Part shown: positions 21,866-33,250 of the stretch, piece after piece | Layout: every line of letters begins with the position of its first letter | How positions within the stretch are numbered: position 1 is the stretch's first letter | Assembly: GCA_013339765.2 (NCBI GenBank) | Contig: CM023457.1 | Span: 23,610,905-23,674,904, forward strand | Reading direction: 5' to 3' | Source: Haemaphysalis longicornis | Taxonomy: Eukaryota; Arthropoda; Arachnida; Ixodida; Ixodidae | DNA: 64,000 nucleotides | The notes under the pieces: model-generated | The model's input: the letters and a program-made list of their open reading frames with translations, nothing else | Told to the model about the DNA's origin: nothing | Database searches by the model: none | Position numbers and translations under genes: made by a program

Positions 21866-22623
21866 GAAATAAGGAAATGTGGTTCTATAAAAGTTGAAGT
21901 AGGGCGCCACGATTCACGCGCGTCTCCGCCAGTACGGCAGTGCTGGCATAGAGCGCACCCAGCCTGCACCAGTAGAACGCGGTAAATTTAAATTGACTTG
22001 AGCAAACCTCTGCGTGTTTATCTTGGGAGGAGTGCGACGGGAGAGGAACAGCATGAGAGGTGATCGAGAAAGCGAAGGGAGGCATTTACTTAACAAATGT
22101 CGACGAAAGACTCCCGTTTTTCCTCGTCATTTGCAACGAAAGGAGCAGATACGCGGCCATTTTTTTACTTTGCCGTCACTGCAAGTGCGGATGGTGAATA
22201 GATGTTGTGAATAGTTCGATCGCATTGCCCAATGTGGAACTTGCTGCACCTTAAACGTATGATGTCCACCGTAAACATGCCCCTGTATACGGTCAGCTTT
22301 TCAACGTCTGTTAGAACAAATTATTGGAAACTCAGCTGGTTTAAGAAGAATAACTTCCATTTCTCGGCCGAAGGTAGATAAGCAAGTGCATCATGACATT
22401 TCGTTTTGTATTTTATTGCACCACCGCAAGTTCTCCGAACACGGGCTAAAGTAAGAAGGGGATATCGGATCAGTTCAATCTTTTCTACAGTGCAACTGTT
22501 ACTAAAGGGTTATTTGCACTCTTGTTCTGCCTGTGAAAACTCCCGTTCTGAGTCTGTGGCAAGGTTGCTTGATTCTATGCAAAAAAAAAATCCCGCCATC
22601 TTCACGAAGTGAATGATGATGAG

Positions 22624-23108
22624 AGGGGCGAAGCTAAATGCTTATCGGTAAAACTGTGAAACATTCGGCCCACAACATCATGTAAAGACTCGACCCGGTC
22701 AAGCTTTCCACCGGTCCGTTGACAAGCCCGTCGGACGACGTCGATGTTTGTGGTGGTTATGTAGGGGATGTTTTGGACGATGAGAATCTCCATGGGTAAG
22801 TTGGCGAATTCAGTGTGTGACATTTTAGCTTACCTTGGCCGTCAACCTTCTGCAGAGCGTCTTGTGTCGTGTACCCCACGGCACGTGTCTTGAGCTCGTA
22901 GGGCGACGAGTGCGAGCAACCTATTCTTCTTCCTCTTCTCCTTGGTTGGTGTAGCAAGGAACGCGTTGAACGTTGTTGAAGTCTTCGGCCAATCTTTAGT
23001 TGGCCAACTCCTAGGGAGATCCTGCCGCCATCATCATTATGTGCCGTGGCCGTATACAGCAGCAACGAGGGGACGGGACAGTGCCCGAGCAAGAGGAGCT
23101 TCGCCCCT
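22624..23108. mobile_element. MITE with AGGGGCGAAGCT termini
   Basis: A perfect 12-bp inverted repeat, AGGGGCGAAGCT (22624-22635) and its complement AGCTTCGCCCCT (23097-23108), bounds a 485-bp segment. Overlapping minus-strand frames cross it (22602-22823 and 22757-23203), one of them 148 codons long. A frame of about 73 codons starting MSHTEFANLPMEIL is unusually protein-like, but I recognise no domain. A similar terminus, GAGGGGCGAAGCCCCTTA, appears at about 42280 and a diverged one near 55870, suggesting a family. No target duplication was found, so the outer limits may lie a little further out. Confidence 0.55.
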
Positions 23109-25497
23109 AAAAATATTGTATGAAAGACTGAAGCAGAAAGGCTGGGCAATCTAGGGCACTGAATGAGCCAGTCGTCCCTGTACTTAATATGGGTATTATA
23201 CATTTATTTATTTATAGTTTCGGTCTTCACCTAGTCGCTCTCATTTAAAGTAATGAAGAAGTTTTACAGGAGCTAGTTCACGGCGTGGTGGTAAAATGTC
23301 CACGTCATGTCCTCTAAAAGAAAGCATCAATGGATAGAGTGGGAAAGCGAGTATAACACTTATTTTGTTAACCTGTGTCTCTGTTTTTTCTTGTTTTTAT
23401 ACAGCATGATGGTAGTTATAACTTATTTTTAATGTTTCAAGCATCAGCAGGATGCACATGTTAGAGAATGCGAGCTTTTCCCCCGCAAGTGCAATTGAAC
23501 ACCACCACGGTCCCCACATTAGAAGCAAGATGGGAATCGCCTTTTAAAATGCTGCTGCTTAATTAAGACGTGCGGAGCATTAGCAATGCCATTGTCACTA
23601 AATACGTCATACGTCTTACCTCATGCAGTAGATGGAGCATCTTGTAGCAGGATGTAAAGCTTGCCAGTTCTTTTGCAGGGCAGAAACCAATGTAAGCCTC
23701 TTTTTCACAGACCACCAGCGATTAACGCGAACACTGCGACCATTGCTTGGTGAGAGTACAGTACATCGGCACTTTCTAACAAAAGGAACATTAGCGGAAA
23801 GATGGTTGCCTCCATGTGCACGGGAAGTTAATATGCGACATGGGCAACGACACAGTGGAGCTGCCCTACAAAGCACGCAACGAAAGTGTCTCCAGTAGCG
23901 GACGGTTAGTGCGGAGAACATGTGGGCGGCTGGCGCTTGAAGGCGATGTTATTTCCTCCCTGCTGTTGTCATCGGTGTGCGACAGCGAGTTATTGCCAGT
24001 GGAGGGAGTGCTGCCAGCTGTGTACTGTGGAGGCCGTTCCCGGAGCGTTAGCGTTACTATAGTCGCACCGTAAAAGAAGAGTCCCCTTCCCCAATAACTT
24101 GTGGAATACGCCGTGTAATTACTTAGGGCCGCTTTTACTGAATCCGTAGTTTAACCATATTATGAATATAGATGAGTAATAAGAGTTCAGTCGTCGTTGT
24201 CATTGGCTGAATGAGCCAGATGGTACGAAGAATATTGCGTGCGTAAAGATATGTCAGGCCCCTGTCCTCCTGTAGGAATAGTAACCCCTCCCTTCACTCC
24301 GGATAACACGGCGAACGCAAACGACATATTTGAGCAGCACCCGCAAAGTCCTGTCACACTTCCGGAAAGCGGCGCTTTCCATCAAGTAGACGAAAAGGGC
24401 CGATTGTCCTGACTGAATACGCTGCGCGCCGTGTCACTGCTGACATAAGTTTGAAGGGCCGTTGCAACTGGTCTTAACTGAAGTTTTTCGGTTGAACTGA
24501 ACTGTACCCAGCACGCAATTACTTCATCTGAAAAAAGCTACATGTGTGAATGTGCGTGTGTACGTGTGTATGGACGGAGGGAAACACACTTGTCTATAAC
24601 GAAGCTTTCGCACTTCCAGCCTTATCCTGTCTTGCTCGAAAAGGATTTGAATGAAACTGCTGCAGCATACTGAATTATAGGCGCACCTCTTTGTCCTCAA
24701 GGTATTTGTACAACGGTTGTGTCCTCAGTCCTCGAAAAAAATTTTGTGACTTGAACACGCAGCTAGACAAGTGTGTTGCTCACTGTATCTTTGACTTGCA
24801 CTGCTGAGAGCCGCTCCCCTTCATTTTAAAATTTTGTACATGTGTGTGTATCTAAATTAATATAAGCGGGTCCATGTACAATCCTCAATCCCGTAAGGGC
24901 CACAACACAAAACGACGGTTCAGATAAATTTATCTAAAGAGACATTGCGAAAAAGATGGGGACGAATAAAGCAGACGAGACGAGCGCTGACTCAGAACTA
25001 GTTTAATCGTTGAATGCTCACAAAATATAAACGTTGGCATCAACAGAAGAAAAGCAAGAGAACACAGCATTCCACTCGATTACACACTCTCTCCCGCCTA
25101 TCCTCGCCCCTACCCCGCGTCCACTTCGTCAATATCTTTTGAAACGTTTTACTTGTAACACGTGAACCTCCGACAACGAAACACTCGGGCTGATAATGGA
25201 GTTAAGGCCTAAAGGAGGGCAAAGCATGTTAAACCCCGCACTCACGTTTCGCAGAATATGCTGGACAGAACGTAAACTCCAGGTCAGAGAGCGCTATCGG
25301 CAATTGTTTCCGATTATGCGAATGCGCTTAGATTATTTCTCTGCCTGTCTGTTTAGCTTTCTGCAAAGGCTTGGCGAGGTGTTCACTATGTGGGTGAGGG
25401 TGGCGGGCGAGAGAATATGTTCGAGTGGAATGTTGTGGTCTCTCGTTTCTTGTGTAGGGGCCACCGTTTATGTTCTGCGCGCATTTAAAGGAGCCAT
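23109..25497. other. Intergenic, no gene recognised
   Basis: ORFs of up to 101 codons overlap on opposite strands at 23616-23921 without a recognisable motif. The minus and plus frames there are mirror shadows, and neither is clearly preferred. From 24100 to 25190 no frame of interest is visible. Confidence 0.45.
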
Positions 25498-25993
25498 GAA
25501 GACAAAATACAAGTTGGGTTTATTGGAAAGACTGCTTAGTCCCGACAACAATGATACCAATATCATCGCAATCTTCGAACAAATAACGGAGATGTTAAAG
25601 AAAATGTGTGAAGCAATCGCGTTTCCCAGCCAATTTACCACAACTTTTCTATGACGTCACGGAACCTTGTTTGTGCGATTGACGGCCGCCTAACTGACCT
25701 GTCGCGACGACACATGACTGGACGTCTGTAATGGGGCCTCTAGTTCCATTTGACCGCATAACTTCAATGCTAACGTGCAGTTAATCCACTGAAAATTATA
25801 TTTTATTGTTGGCCCGTTCGGCGTCATTCTTGCTCATAACACGTCGCTGTGGCGCAAAATTTGAAAGTTTTAAATACTTCTTGCTTTTTTTCGTTAAAAA
25901 AGCAACTTTTGTGGCTGTAATGGAGCTGAGTGAGATACTGAATCCTAGTTCTTTCAAATTAAACGAAGTTGTATTTCCTCTTCATGGCTCCTT
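25498..25993. mobile_element. MITE with AAGGAGCCATGAAG termini and TA flanks
   Basis: Inverted termini AAGGAGCCATGAAGACAAAA (left) and, in complement, AAGGAGCCATGAAGAGGAAA (right) match over about 35 bp. Each is flanked by TA (25496-25497 and 25994-25995). The 496-bp size, TA duplication and lack of a transposase frame fit a Tc1/mariner-type MITE. The 152-codon plus-strand ORF at 25196-25654 runs from flanking DNA into this element and is therefore not a gene. Confidence 0.7.
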
Positions 25994-26414
25994 TACGATC
26001 AAACTGATTCTGAGTGAGCCCTTGTCTTGTCTGCCTAATTAGTCCCCGTCTCTCTCGAAATGTTGCTACTATTTTACAGATAAATTGACTTCCTTAAAAT
26101 TTTGTGGAAGAACAACAACGCATGCACAGTTCCACTAACCCGAAGTTTTTGAAAACAAGATTACCCCTTCCCTTTACGCAGTGTCTATACAGCGTATTCG
26201 AAATTACATCGCAAAGTACGTTTGTCCGAAGGAGGTTTGGGGACAATCATTTTGTACGCCTCAAACGTCGAAGCTTTCTCGAACTGTCCGCAAATGCATG
26301 CCCTCAGGCTGATTCCCTTTTTGGCGTGGCCACTCCTTCGAAAAACCGGAATGATGACAAAGCAGTGAAGATGATGGGATGGAAAGAAAATTGCTAGGTT
26401 TGTAAGGTTTCAAA
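25994..26414. other. Spacer, nothing recognised
   Basis: About 420 bp between a MITE and a 1-kb repeat. A 97-codon ORF at 26104-26397 has no motif. Confidence 0.45.
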
Positions 26415-27413
26415 CATGGCCGATTCACCTGGTAATCTGCGCACGGCCTTTCTACGTAAACAGCGCGACTTCATCAGCATCCATATACTCTCTTCGGGTA
26501 GCCTGGTTGCTTCAACGTCGCTTTTTCTCACTTTACGCCTCTTTTCGCCAAAATCTGCAAACACCACCTAGGAATGATTGCCCTGCTCACTGCCTACCAC
26601 CACATTGCTCACAAACTAGACATTCACTATACATCTGACCTCCACTTGTGAGACGCGTAGCCTCGAACAAACCTCTGTGAAGATTTCTGGCAAAACGTAT
26701 GGGGACATTCGATCCTTCGTCCTAGCCTATTCGTGTTTACGGTGTTGGCTTACCATCTTTCCGAAGCCGTCCGTGCGACGAAATGTTCCCGCGCATGGGG
26801 ATTTGAAAACTGCCGCCGACCGGTAAGTGATGGGTTGGCAGTCTGAACGACACCCGCCCGGATCGGCGCGGATTGGACTCGCGGCTCCAAATCTAGGCCG
26901 TAAACGTGGCTCCACAATTTGACGGGGTTAAATAAGCCCGAAAGTTTGTCCCCGACAGCCTTCGGTTCAAGTTTCTTTGCTGTATGCGTATGCTGTTCTG
27001 TTTAGGTTGCTGCAGTTGGTGCTCGAGCGCTAGTGCTTCAGGCTTTTCGCATATATATAACCCACCTTTTCTAAGCCGTCGTTGAGTGTTTTTTTTTGAA
27101 GAAATACATAAAAGAATAATACTTTCCCATCGACTAGCAAGGTAGCAGTTTTAGAAGAAAATATTTGACAAACTCCTAGGAGAGAAGAACGCTGGAAACG
27201 CGGAAATGTGCGGAAATATGAAATTCAAATGCTCGAGGGCGGAGTGCTCGCTGGGTCATTTCCTACACCCCCAGTGGCTCTGAGCTCGGGTGTAAGGTGT
27301 GCGCTTGCCGGCTCCGGAGGATGTTATTTCTCGTGGAAGCGAACCAGAAAAAATGCTGAACAAAGCTTGAGCTTCGCCTTTGAGCGCGGAACGGATAGCG
27401 TTGTAGGGTAAGT
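26415..27413 (-). repeat. 1-kb TATA-containing dispersed repeat, copy B
   Basis: Inverted partner of 10551-11590. On the minus strand it carries TATATATATGCGAAAAGCC (at about 27055), the GTTTACGGCCTAGATTTGGA block (at about 26900) and the same order of flanking motifs. The two copies differ by many substitutions and by small indels, one of about 35 bp near the 3' side. Both are therefore old, or belong to diverged subfamilies. Confidence 0.7.
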
Positions 27414-27499
27414 TCCCATCTCATGAAAACTTTCACAAGGGAATGGCTAACGTAAGATGTAAAACGGTTGAGAGTTGGGCGAGTTGGTAATGATGCATC

Positions 27500-27628
27500 T
27501 CGAAAAACAAACTGCGCGCAAATTGACAAGAACACTAGACTCGCGTAATTTATTATTGCACAATACACAATTGTGCCGTCTTCATATGTTCTTGTCCTCG
27601 TTAATTTGCGCACAGTTTGTTATACGAG
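27500..27628. repeat. Foldback repeat, 129 bp
   Basis: The left arm, AACAAACTGCGCGCAAATTG followed by ACAAGAAC, pairs with the right arm, whose complement reads AACAAACTGTGCGCAAATTA followed by ACGAGGACAAGAAC. The spacer is about 55 bp. It is a small foldback element. Confidence 0.7.
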
Positions 27629-28109
27629 GTGTAACGTAAGATGTCTTTCACATGGATGTGAAAGGCAGTGCAGATTTTAGTGGTCAACCGCCAACGAAAG
27701 AAACAAGAAATTTAACAAGTCGCCCAATAGCTTTGGAGGAAATCTGAGGCACTCGAACGTTATTGCGTCTGCTTCGAATCCGAAATATTTTTTGTGACCT
27801 CGAACATTAGGCAACCCGGATTGCTGTCTCGTCTGCGTGACCATACGTAACTGAAATGAAGCCCACGTGCCAGCAGTAAGTCCGACACGTTGAGGCTCAC
27901 CTGTCAATTTTAGGTGAAGACGACAGGAATGAAAATGAAGTCACCTGTCCAGTATCGCGAGAATGCAGTTTCTGTGGAACTGAACATGACCTCTTTTTTG
28001 GCGGCGGGTTTTCTTATCTCTCTCAGGTGATAACGAAGGGCGCCTATCAACAGTACTCACCCTTGCACGCACACAAACTTTGTGTGGGCGGTTATTTTAA
28101 TAGCAGAAA

Positions 28110-28179
28110 TTCAACATACGGACGAAAGGGCCCGACCTACAACTTGTTGTGGGTCGGGCCTTTATGTCGGTATGTTGAA
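28110..28179. other. Near-perfect 70-bp hairpin
   Basis: Two arms of about 34 bases (28110-28143 and 28146-28179), starting TTCAACATACGGAC, pair with only a handful of mismatches around a short centre (ACAACTTGTTGT region). The core AAAGGGCCCGACC / GGTCGGGCCTTT is nearly fully complementary. The length and loop size are compatible with a microRNA-type precursor, but also with a short foldback repeat. No transcript evidence is available from sequence. Confidence 0.6.
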
Positions 28180-31100
28180 GGTCGTTCGTCATGCACACAT
28201 AGGAATGCAGGTTCCGAGACCTGCCGGCGGCCGCTATCGGTGGCTGGTGATTTCGTAGGTCATTACTAGAGGGCGCAGTGGTCTCGAAGGGGGGTTCCTT
28301 TTTCTCCCGCTAGGGGAGGAAGTTGGGATGGAGCCTCTCGCCGCTGCCGTTTAGCTGCCGATGCCTTTTTGCGCGAATTGTAGATTTTGCGCGGCAACGG
28401 TGCTGCCATTCTCGGGCGAGCGCCCGTTGACGTTCGGGCCGACACAAAAGACCCACAGTGTCGCTGTTTCAGCAAATTTTACACTGGGTGTGACTGGGTT
28501 TAATTTTTGAGCGTATGTTTGTGTGTGTGTGGGGGGGGAGGGGGGGGGAAGGGATTAGGGCCCGTGACTCCCTCGGCGAAACCTGAACTGTGCAGCTGTA
28601 CTTATGGCGCGTGTTTTACGTTTTCGCCAAGCACGAGAACTCGTGATAAGCATGGGTACTTGCTATTTCGCGAAAACACCTAACTCTCTAAAGGGATCCG
28701 GTGATTTGATCTACATTGGGGCAATTGGTTTTCCATTTGGCTATCTCCCACAGAGTGCTACGAACGAAGATGAAGACGCGAACACAATGGCAACGCTGAC
28801 TTCATACTAGCTTTAGCTTGAAGAATGGTGAGTTAATGAGCAAACTCAGCTCACCATCACAAAAGTGTAGTCGCCGAGTATTTATTACAATTTTTTTCTG
28901 TACAGGTCGGAGGTCTCATTAGATCAATAATTCCGGGATTAATCTTCCCGAGTCCGCTTGTTGTGGGAGGGCCACGCTCAGAAAATTGTTTGGAAATTTA
29001 GTTTTATTTGCAAACGCACAAAGGTGGAATTTTTAATTACATTTATCTGTAAGTAAGAGCGTAAACCCCCCTTCTTTCTTGAGAGCAATCAAGAAAATGT
29101 GAAGAGTGTCGCATTGATTTTGGGTTAAGCGTGCCGGGTAGGAATGGAAGACAGGAACAAGGGGTGTTCATTTAGGAGGGAAGATAACAGGTACACGGTT
29201 AAGCATGAATGAAACGGTGCGAATACGTTGTACGAAATTGTTTAAGCGGAAACTTTTGGTTATGGCACTCAGTTTTTTTAACTGTTTAGTGTTTACTTCA
29301 ATCAAAATTTCTACCAAGGACTAAAGAACGAGAAGGCTTACGCGGAAACCTATTTCTATTAAACAAGTAACAGCCAGAATGAATCAAGATTTCTTATCTT
29401 ACATTTATATCTTATCTGTATTCTAAAATAAATTACGTAGCAAATTCAGACAACGTTTCGTCCATTTGTTGTTTGTTACATGAAATCTTCTTCCTGATAC
29501 TGCGCTTAGGAGACAATAAATCCGCGAAGCGAGTGCGACCTTAAACACCCTTCTGAATGAAAAGTTTTTGGCATTAAAAACAAGGAACCACTTAATGAAG
29601 AGACGAGAACTACATGGACATCTTGGAACGTTCATATCCTTCAATCCAGTTGGCGGAAGATCACGTTCTTTTTCTACCACTTCGCGCTTTTAGGAAGCCT
29701 TAAAAAAAGAACGAGAAGGCTGTTAGGACCTCGCTCTTGAGTTTTTTCGGCTCGGCATAAATCGCCCCCCCCCCCCCCTTTTCCCTCTGGTTCTCTCTCA
29801 AGACCCAGCCTTCTTGTGCCTTTTTGGGCTGCAAAGACAATTGCCCGCTAAGTGCTTTTCTCTGTCCTCATGGCGTCGTTTTTCTCGTAGCCATTATCTA
29901 AGATGCTTTCTGTCTCTGCACCATCTGTTGTAGTTTGCAGCGTCAGTAGCAAACGCGATTCTTCGTGCGTGTTTAAAACTTATCCAGTGTTTTCTTTTTT
30001 TTGTTCTGTTGTTATATCTCATCTGCTATTTGTACATTTCCTCCTCGACCTGAGCATATGACCTCGTTTTCTTTGTAACTCTGACTGTTTCTCTTCGTTG
30101 TTTTATTTTTGGTTGAAGTTTTTTTTTCTCCAAGACGAAGCTTTTAGTGCCGATTTCACCGGGATCCTTTTTTTACGTAAGGCGACCGTCATACACTTAG
30201 CGCCTCCACAATCAAAGCAATTTGCACTCACGAATTGTGCCAATGACGATGACACCGGCCATCAGAAGTTCCAGAAGAAGTCCAGATAAATGCTATCTCG
30301 ATGAAGGCCTGTCTTAGCTCACACGGAGCTTTCTCAAATAACAGATATACCCTCAGGTAACTATCCCTATCAGTAAAGGACTCTCTCTGAGACGAGTTCT
30401 GTTCCCAAAGAGAAAACCAGCACAACTGCAAATGCGATAACAGAAGCCGCCCAGTGCAAAAGGTATGAAAGGGAATCAACATCAAATATGCTTTACAGCC
30501 GCAATCGTTTCTTGCAACCTTCCTTGTTATCAAATCTGAGAAAGACATGAGAAAAAAAAATTAAATGAATGAAAAAAGTTCTTATGATACCCGAGGAGGT
30601 ATAAACTAAGCGAGAAGCCGCTGAAAGGGTTGGATTAGATGCTCTTCGTGAGACAGCTGGAGATTAACTTTGCACTGCGAACTATACCAAAACAGAAAAT
30701 AGGCGCCTTAGGGATCACTACAGTACTTTAGGGGAAAGGTGGGTTAGTTTCACTTTCTATGACACTGATACGTGCATGTCAGTTCTTTTTGTTATGCTTG
30801 ATTACTCCTCAGGGATTTATTCGCAGAAGGGGAATTCTAAAGTTAGAAAACTTAAAGTTGTTGTAAACTTTCGCGAGATAGAAGAGTCAGGACAGGAATC
30901 AGGCGGCGGACAATTCCAAGCTCATTGGTCTGTTTGTTAAAAATAAATAAAAAGAAAGCAGCAAGGTTCTCGTTTCCGCTTCAAAGATATATGATCGCCG
31001 TAAGAAAGACCGACAGCATGACAACGACGCGTGCACGGCACATGGTATAGGAGGAACAAGGGGTGCGCAATATCGCCTCATGTTTGTTGCGGACTTTAGC

Positions 31101-32035
31101 TTTTAATGTTCCTCCCTCCCGGATTTGTGCCTTTGGGCTTGCTTCAATATACTGCTTAGGGTTGTGAATCCTGCATCCTGTCTGAACGCCCTTCCACCTG
31201 CAAATTATCTACGCGCGGAGGCTTTCGTAATATCTAAATGCCATGATTTACGTAGTTCGTATTTTATTATTGCAGCACTTTCAAGAAATAGAATGCATTT
31301 TTAAAAACCATAGTATTTATCAGGCTGTAAAATTTCAGCATTATATCTTTTCGTCTGTATGCCTGTCCATCGATTAGCCCTTTACCAAAAGTTAAAATTA
31401 TTCTTTAGCGGGATGTATGTCATATAGGCAAAACATTTCGAAACTACTAAATTGAGTAGCTTGTTTTATACTAGTCATCATTGTTGAGCGAAAAAAAACA
31501 TTACTGGTATTTTGAGCCAAAACATACATGCACAACTGGTAGTAGATCTGTCTTTAAATTAAAAATAGACGTGGGCGTACATTTCGTGATAGCGAACACA
31601 AAAAACTCGCTCAAAACAATATTTTAACCACAAATATAAAATTGGCTATCACTCAAGCATAGACCTCGTGGCTCGTGGGCCAAGCTAAAGTGTGACAAAA
31701 TGCCCAACATATGGAGCACCAGCAGTACGAACGCAGGAATATCAAAGCTAACTAAGAATATTTTAACCTTGATGGCATTATGCATGGGAGGTCCAAGACA
31801 GGAGTCAAACAGCATGAGAAGCAGATCTGGGAGAGAGAAGAAGCAAGTTACGTGGCAGCGGCTGCAGAAGACTAGACTTTCGATAACACGTGCAGTAAAG
31901 CGCGCAGATACGCAGCCGCATTTTGCATGTCTGTACGTTTGTTTTCTGTGTCCCTCGCGTTTGGGCTCTCTTTCTTCTTTCATTTTTCACACTTACGCCG
32001 AAAAAGTCCTACCAATGAGGGGTTACTAACAGCTT
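28180..32035. other. Long intergenic stretch, no gene recognised
   Basis: I find no supported gene in this 3.9-kb stretch. Present are G-rich runs near 28530-28550, a 14-base C run (29765-29778), and AT-rich sequence with small ORFs (for example 29423-29680, 30228-30548, 31624-31983) that lack motifs. ORFs at 31624-31983 and 31700-32029 are mirror frames on opposite strands. Confidence 0.45.
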
Positions 32036-32165
32036 CGATTGATTGTTGATTGATTGATTGATTAATTAATCGATTCATTGATTGAGTGGTTGATTCATTA
32101 ATTAAATATAATCAAATTATGCTGAATAATTATAATTTGATTGATTAATATTTAGTTACTTGATT
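32036..32165. repeat. (GATT)n-rich, AT-rich simple repeat
   Basis: GATTGATT tetranucleotides decay into TAATTAAT and ATAATTATAATTTGATTGATTA. The GATT strand is the complement of the (AATC)n tail used by the SINEs in this window, so it may be an orphan SINE tail, although no SINE body is attached. Confidence 0.8.
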
Positions 32166-32173
32166 GATCGACT

Positions 32174-33130
32174 GTGGACGCAAAGGACCTTTTCTATAGC
32201 ATTCCTCGCGAACGCCTTCTGATCGCCGTGCAGAAATGCTTCCGGTATGTGGATTTGCTTAAATCCAGGCACTGACATTGAAAGTAGCGTCCCTCCAATC
32301 ATTGCAGCATTTGAGTCTGCGCACAGGGCCTTGATTTCACATATGAGAAACCTGTTAATGATGCCATTCAATTATTTGACAGTTAACCTTGTGGGAACGC
32401 ACCTCAGCTTCCTTGCTCATCGCGGGAACTTGCACAGCAAGACGTGATGTGTAGGATGTCCAGTCTGACTGCATAGGCATAGGCTCATGTATAGCGCCAG
32501 TGATTTCTGACATATTTTTGGCAAAACGCGACCGCATTTGGGAAAATGTATTACCGGATTTGCATGTGCAGAAAATTATCCGGTATGTGGATGATTTTTT
32601 GGTTTGCTTAAATCCAGGCACTGATATTGAAATGTTTAGCATCCTACAATGAGCGAAAACACTTGAAGCTTCCTTTGATTCTGCGGCAGCGAGCAGGGCC
32701 TTGATATTTCGAAACATATGAGAAGACCTGATTAAGCATTCAATCTACTTTCCTCTGACCTAAAGACGGGACTATCACACACGTGCTGGTGCTATCTCAC
32801 GAGAGGAGAGAAGGCACTGCTGCCATACGATTCGGCCCACTCAAAGTTGATTAAGAGAGCCATAGCCAGCTCTTGCATGTCGCAAGCCATCGAGAAATCT
32901 GTGAGCACAGAGTCGCTGGAAGTCTGTCTTTTCAAATTTATCGCCTCACAAAAAGCTGGTTCTCTAACCAAGTACTTGTCTCTGTTGCAGAAAAAGTGTT
33001 AAGAACAGTGGTGAAAGAGATTAATAAAGAGAAAGACAGCAAAAACCAAAGAAGCGGCCGATCGTTCTGCAGTACATCCACAAAGTTTCCCACAAGTTAA
33101 AGAAGTTATGTCCCGGTTGTTTTTTCTGCT
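32174..33130 (+). pseudogene. Penelope-like element reverse transcriptase, rearranged
   Basis: Plus-strand blocks appear in element order. At 32174 comes VDAKDLFYSIPRERLLIAV (palm motif A with its Asp). From 32461 comes an open frame with CIGIGSCIAPVISDIFLA (the G-S-x-x-A-P-V motif), then IIRYVDDFLVCL, with the catalytic YVDD at 32584-32595. From 32781 comes a 73-codon open frame containing CWCYLTRGEKALLPYDSAHSK and a C-terminal tail. At about 33060 comes QYIHKVSHKLKKL (linker block). Motif spacing and the downstream GIY-YIG-like part fit a Penelope-like element. A degraded second copy of the YVDD region (RYVD-LKSR, from about 32240) sits between motif A and the SCIAP block, so part of the domain is duplicated and part missing. 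Stops and frameshifts make it inactive. Confidence 0.7.
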
Positions 33131-33250
33131 ACCCGCCGCGGTGGCTCAGTGGCTAAGGCGTTGCGCTGCTGAGCAGGTCGCGGGTTCGAGGCTTTTCATG
33201 GAGGCGAAAAGCAAAAACGCCCGTGTGTGTCTCGTTAAAGTCCCCAGGTG
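33131..33250 (+). mobile_element. Ruka-like SINE, 3'-truncated, with 11-bp TSD
   Basis: The tRNA-derived head starts ACCCGCCGCGGTGGCTCAGT (A box at about 33142-33158). A B box, GGGTTCGAGGC, follows at about 33182. About 22 bp are missing around and after the B box compared with the copy at 40784-41029. The copy ends at CCCCAGGTG, in the middle of the SINE body, with no tail. Exact 11-bp direct repeats TTTTTTCTGCT flank it (33120-33130 and 33251-33261). It splits the Penelope-like reading frame, so it inserted after that element. Confidence 0.9.

Noticed and set aside
25196..25654. A 152-codon plus-strand ORF
   Set aside because: It crosses from flanking DNA into a TIR-bounded MITE at 25498 and has no motif.
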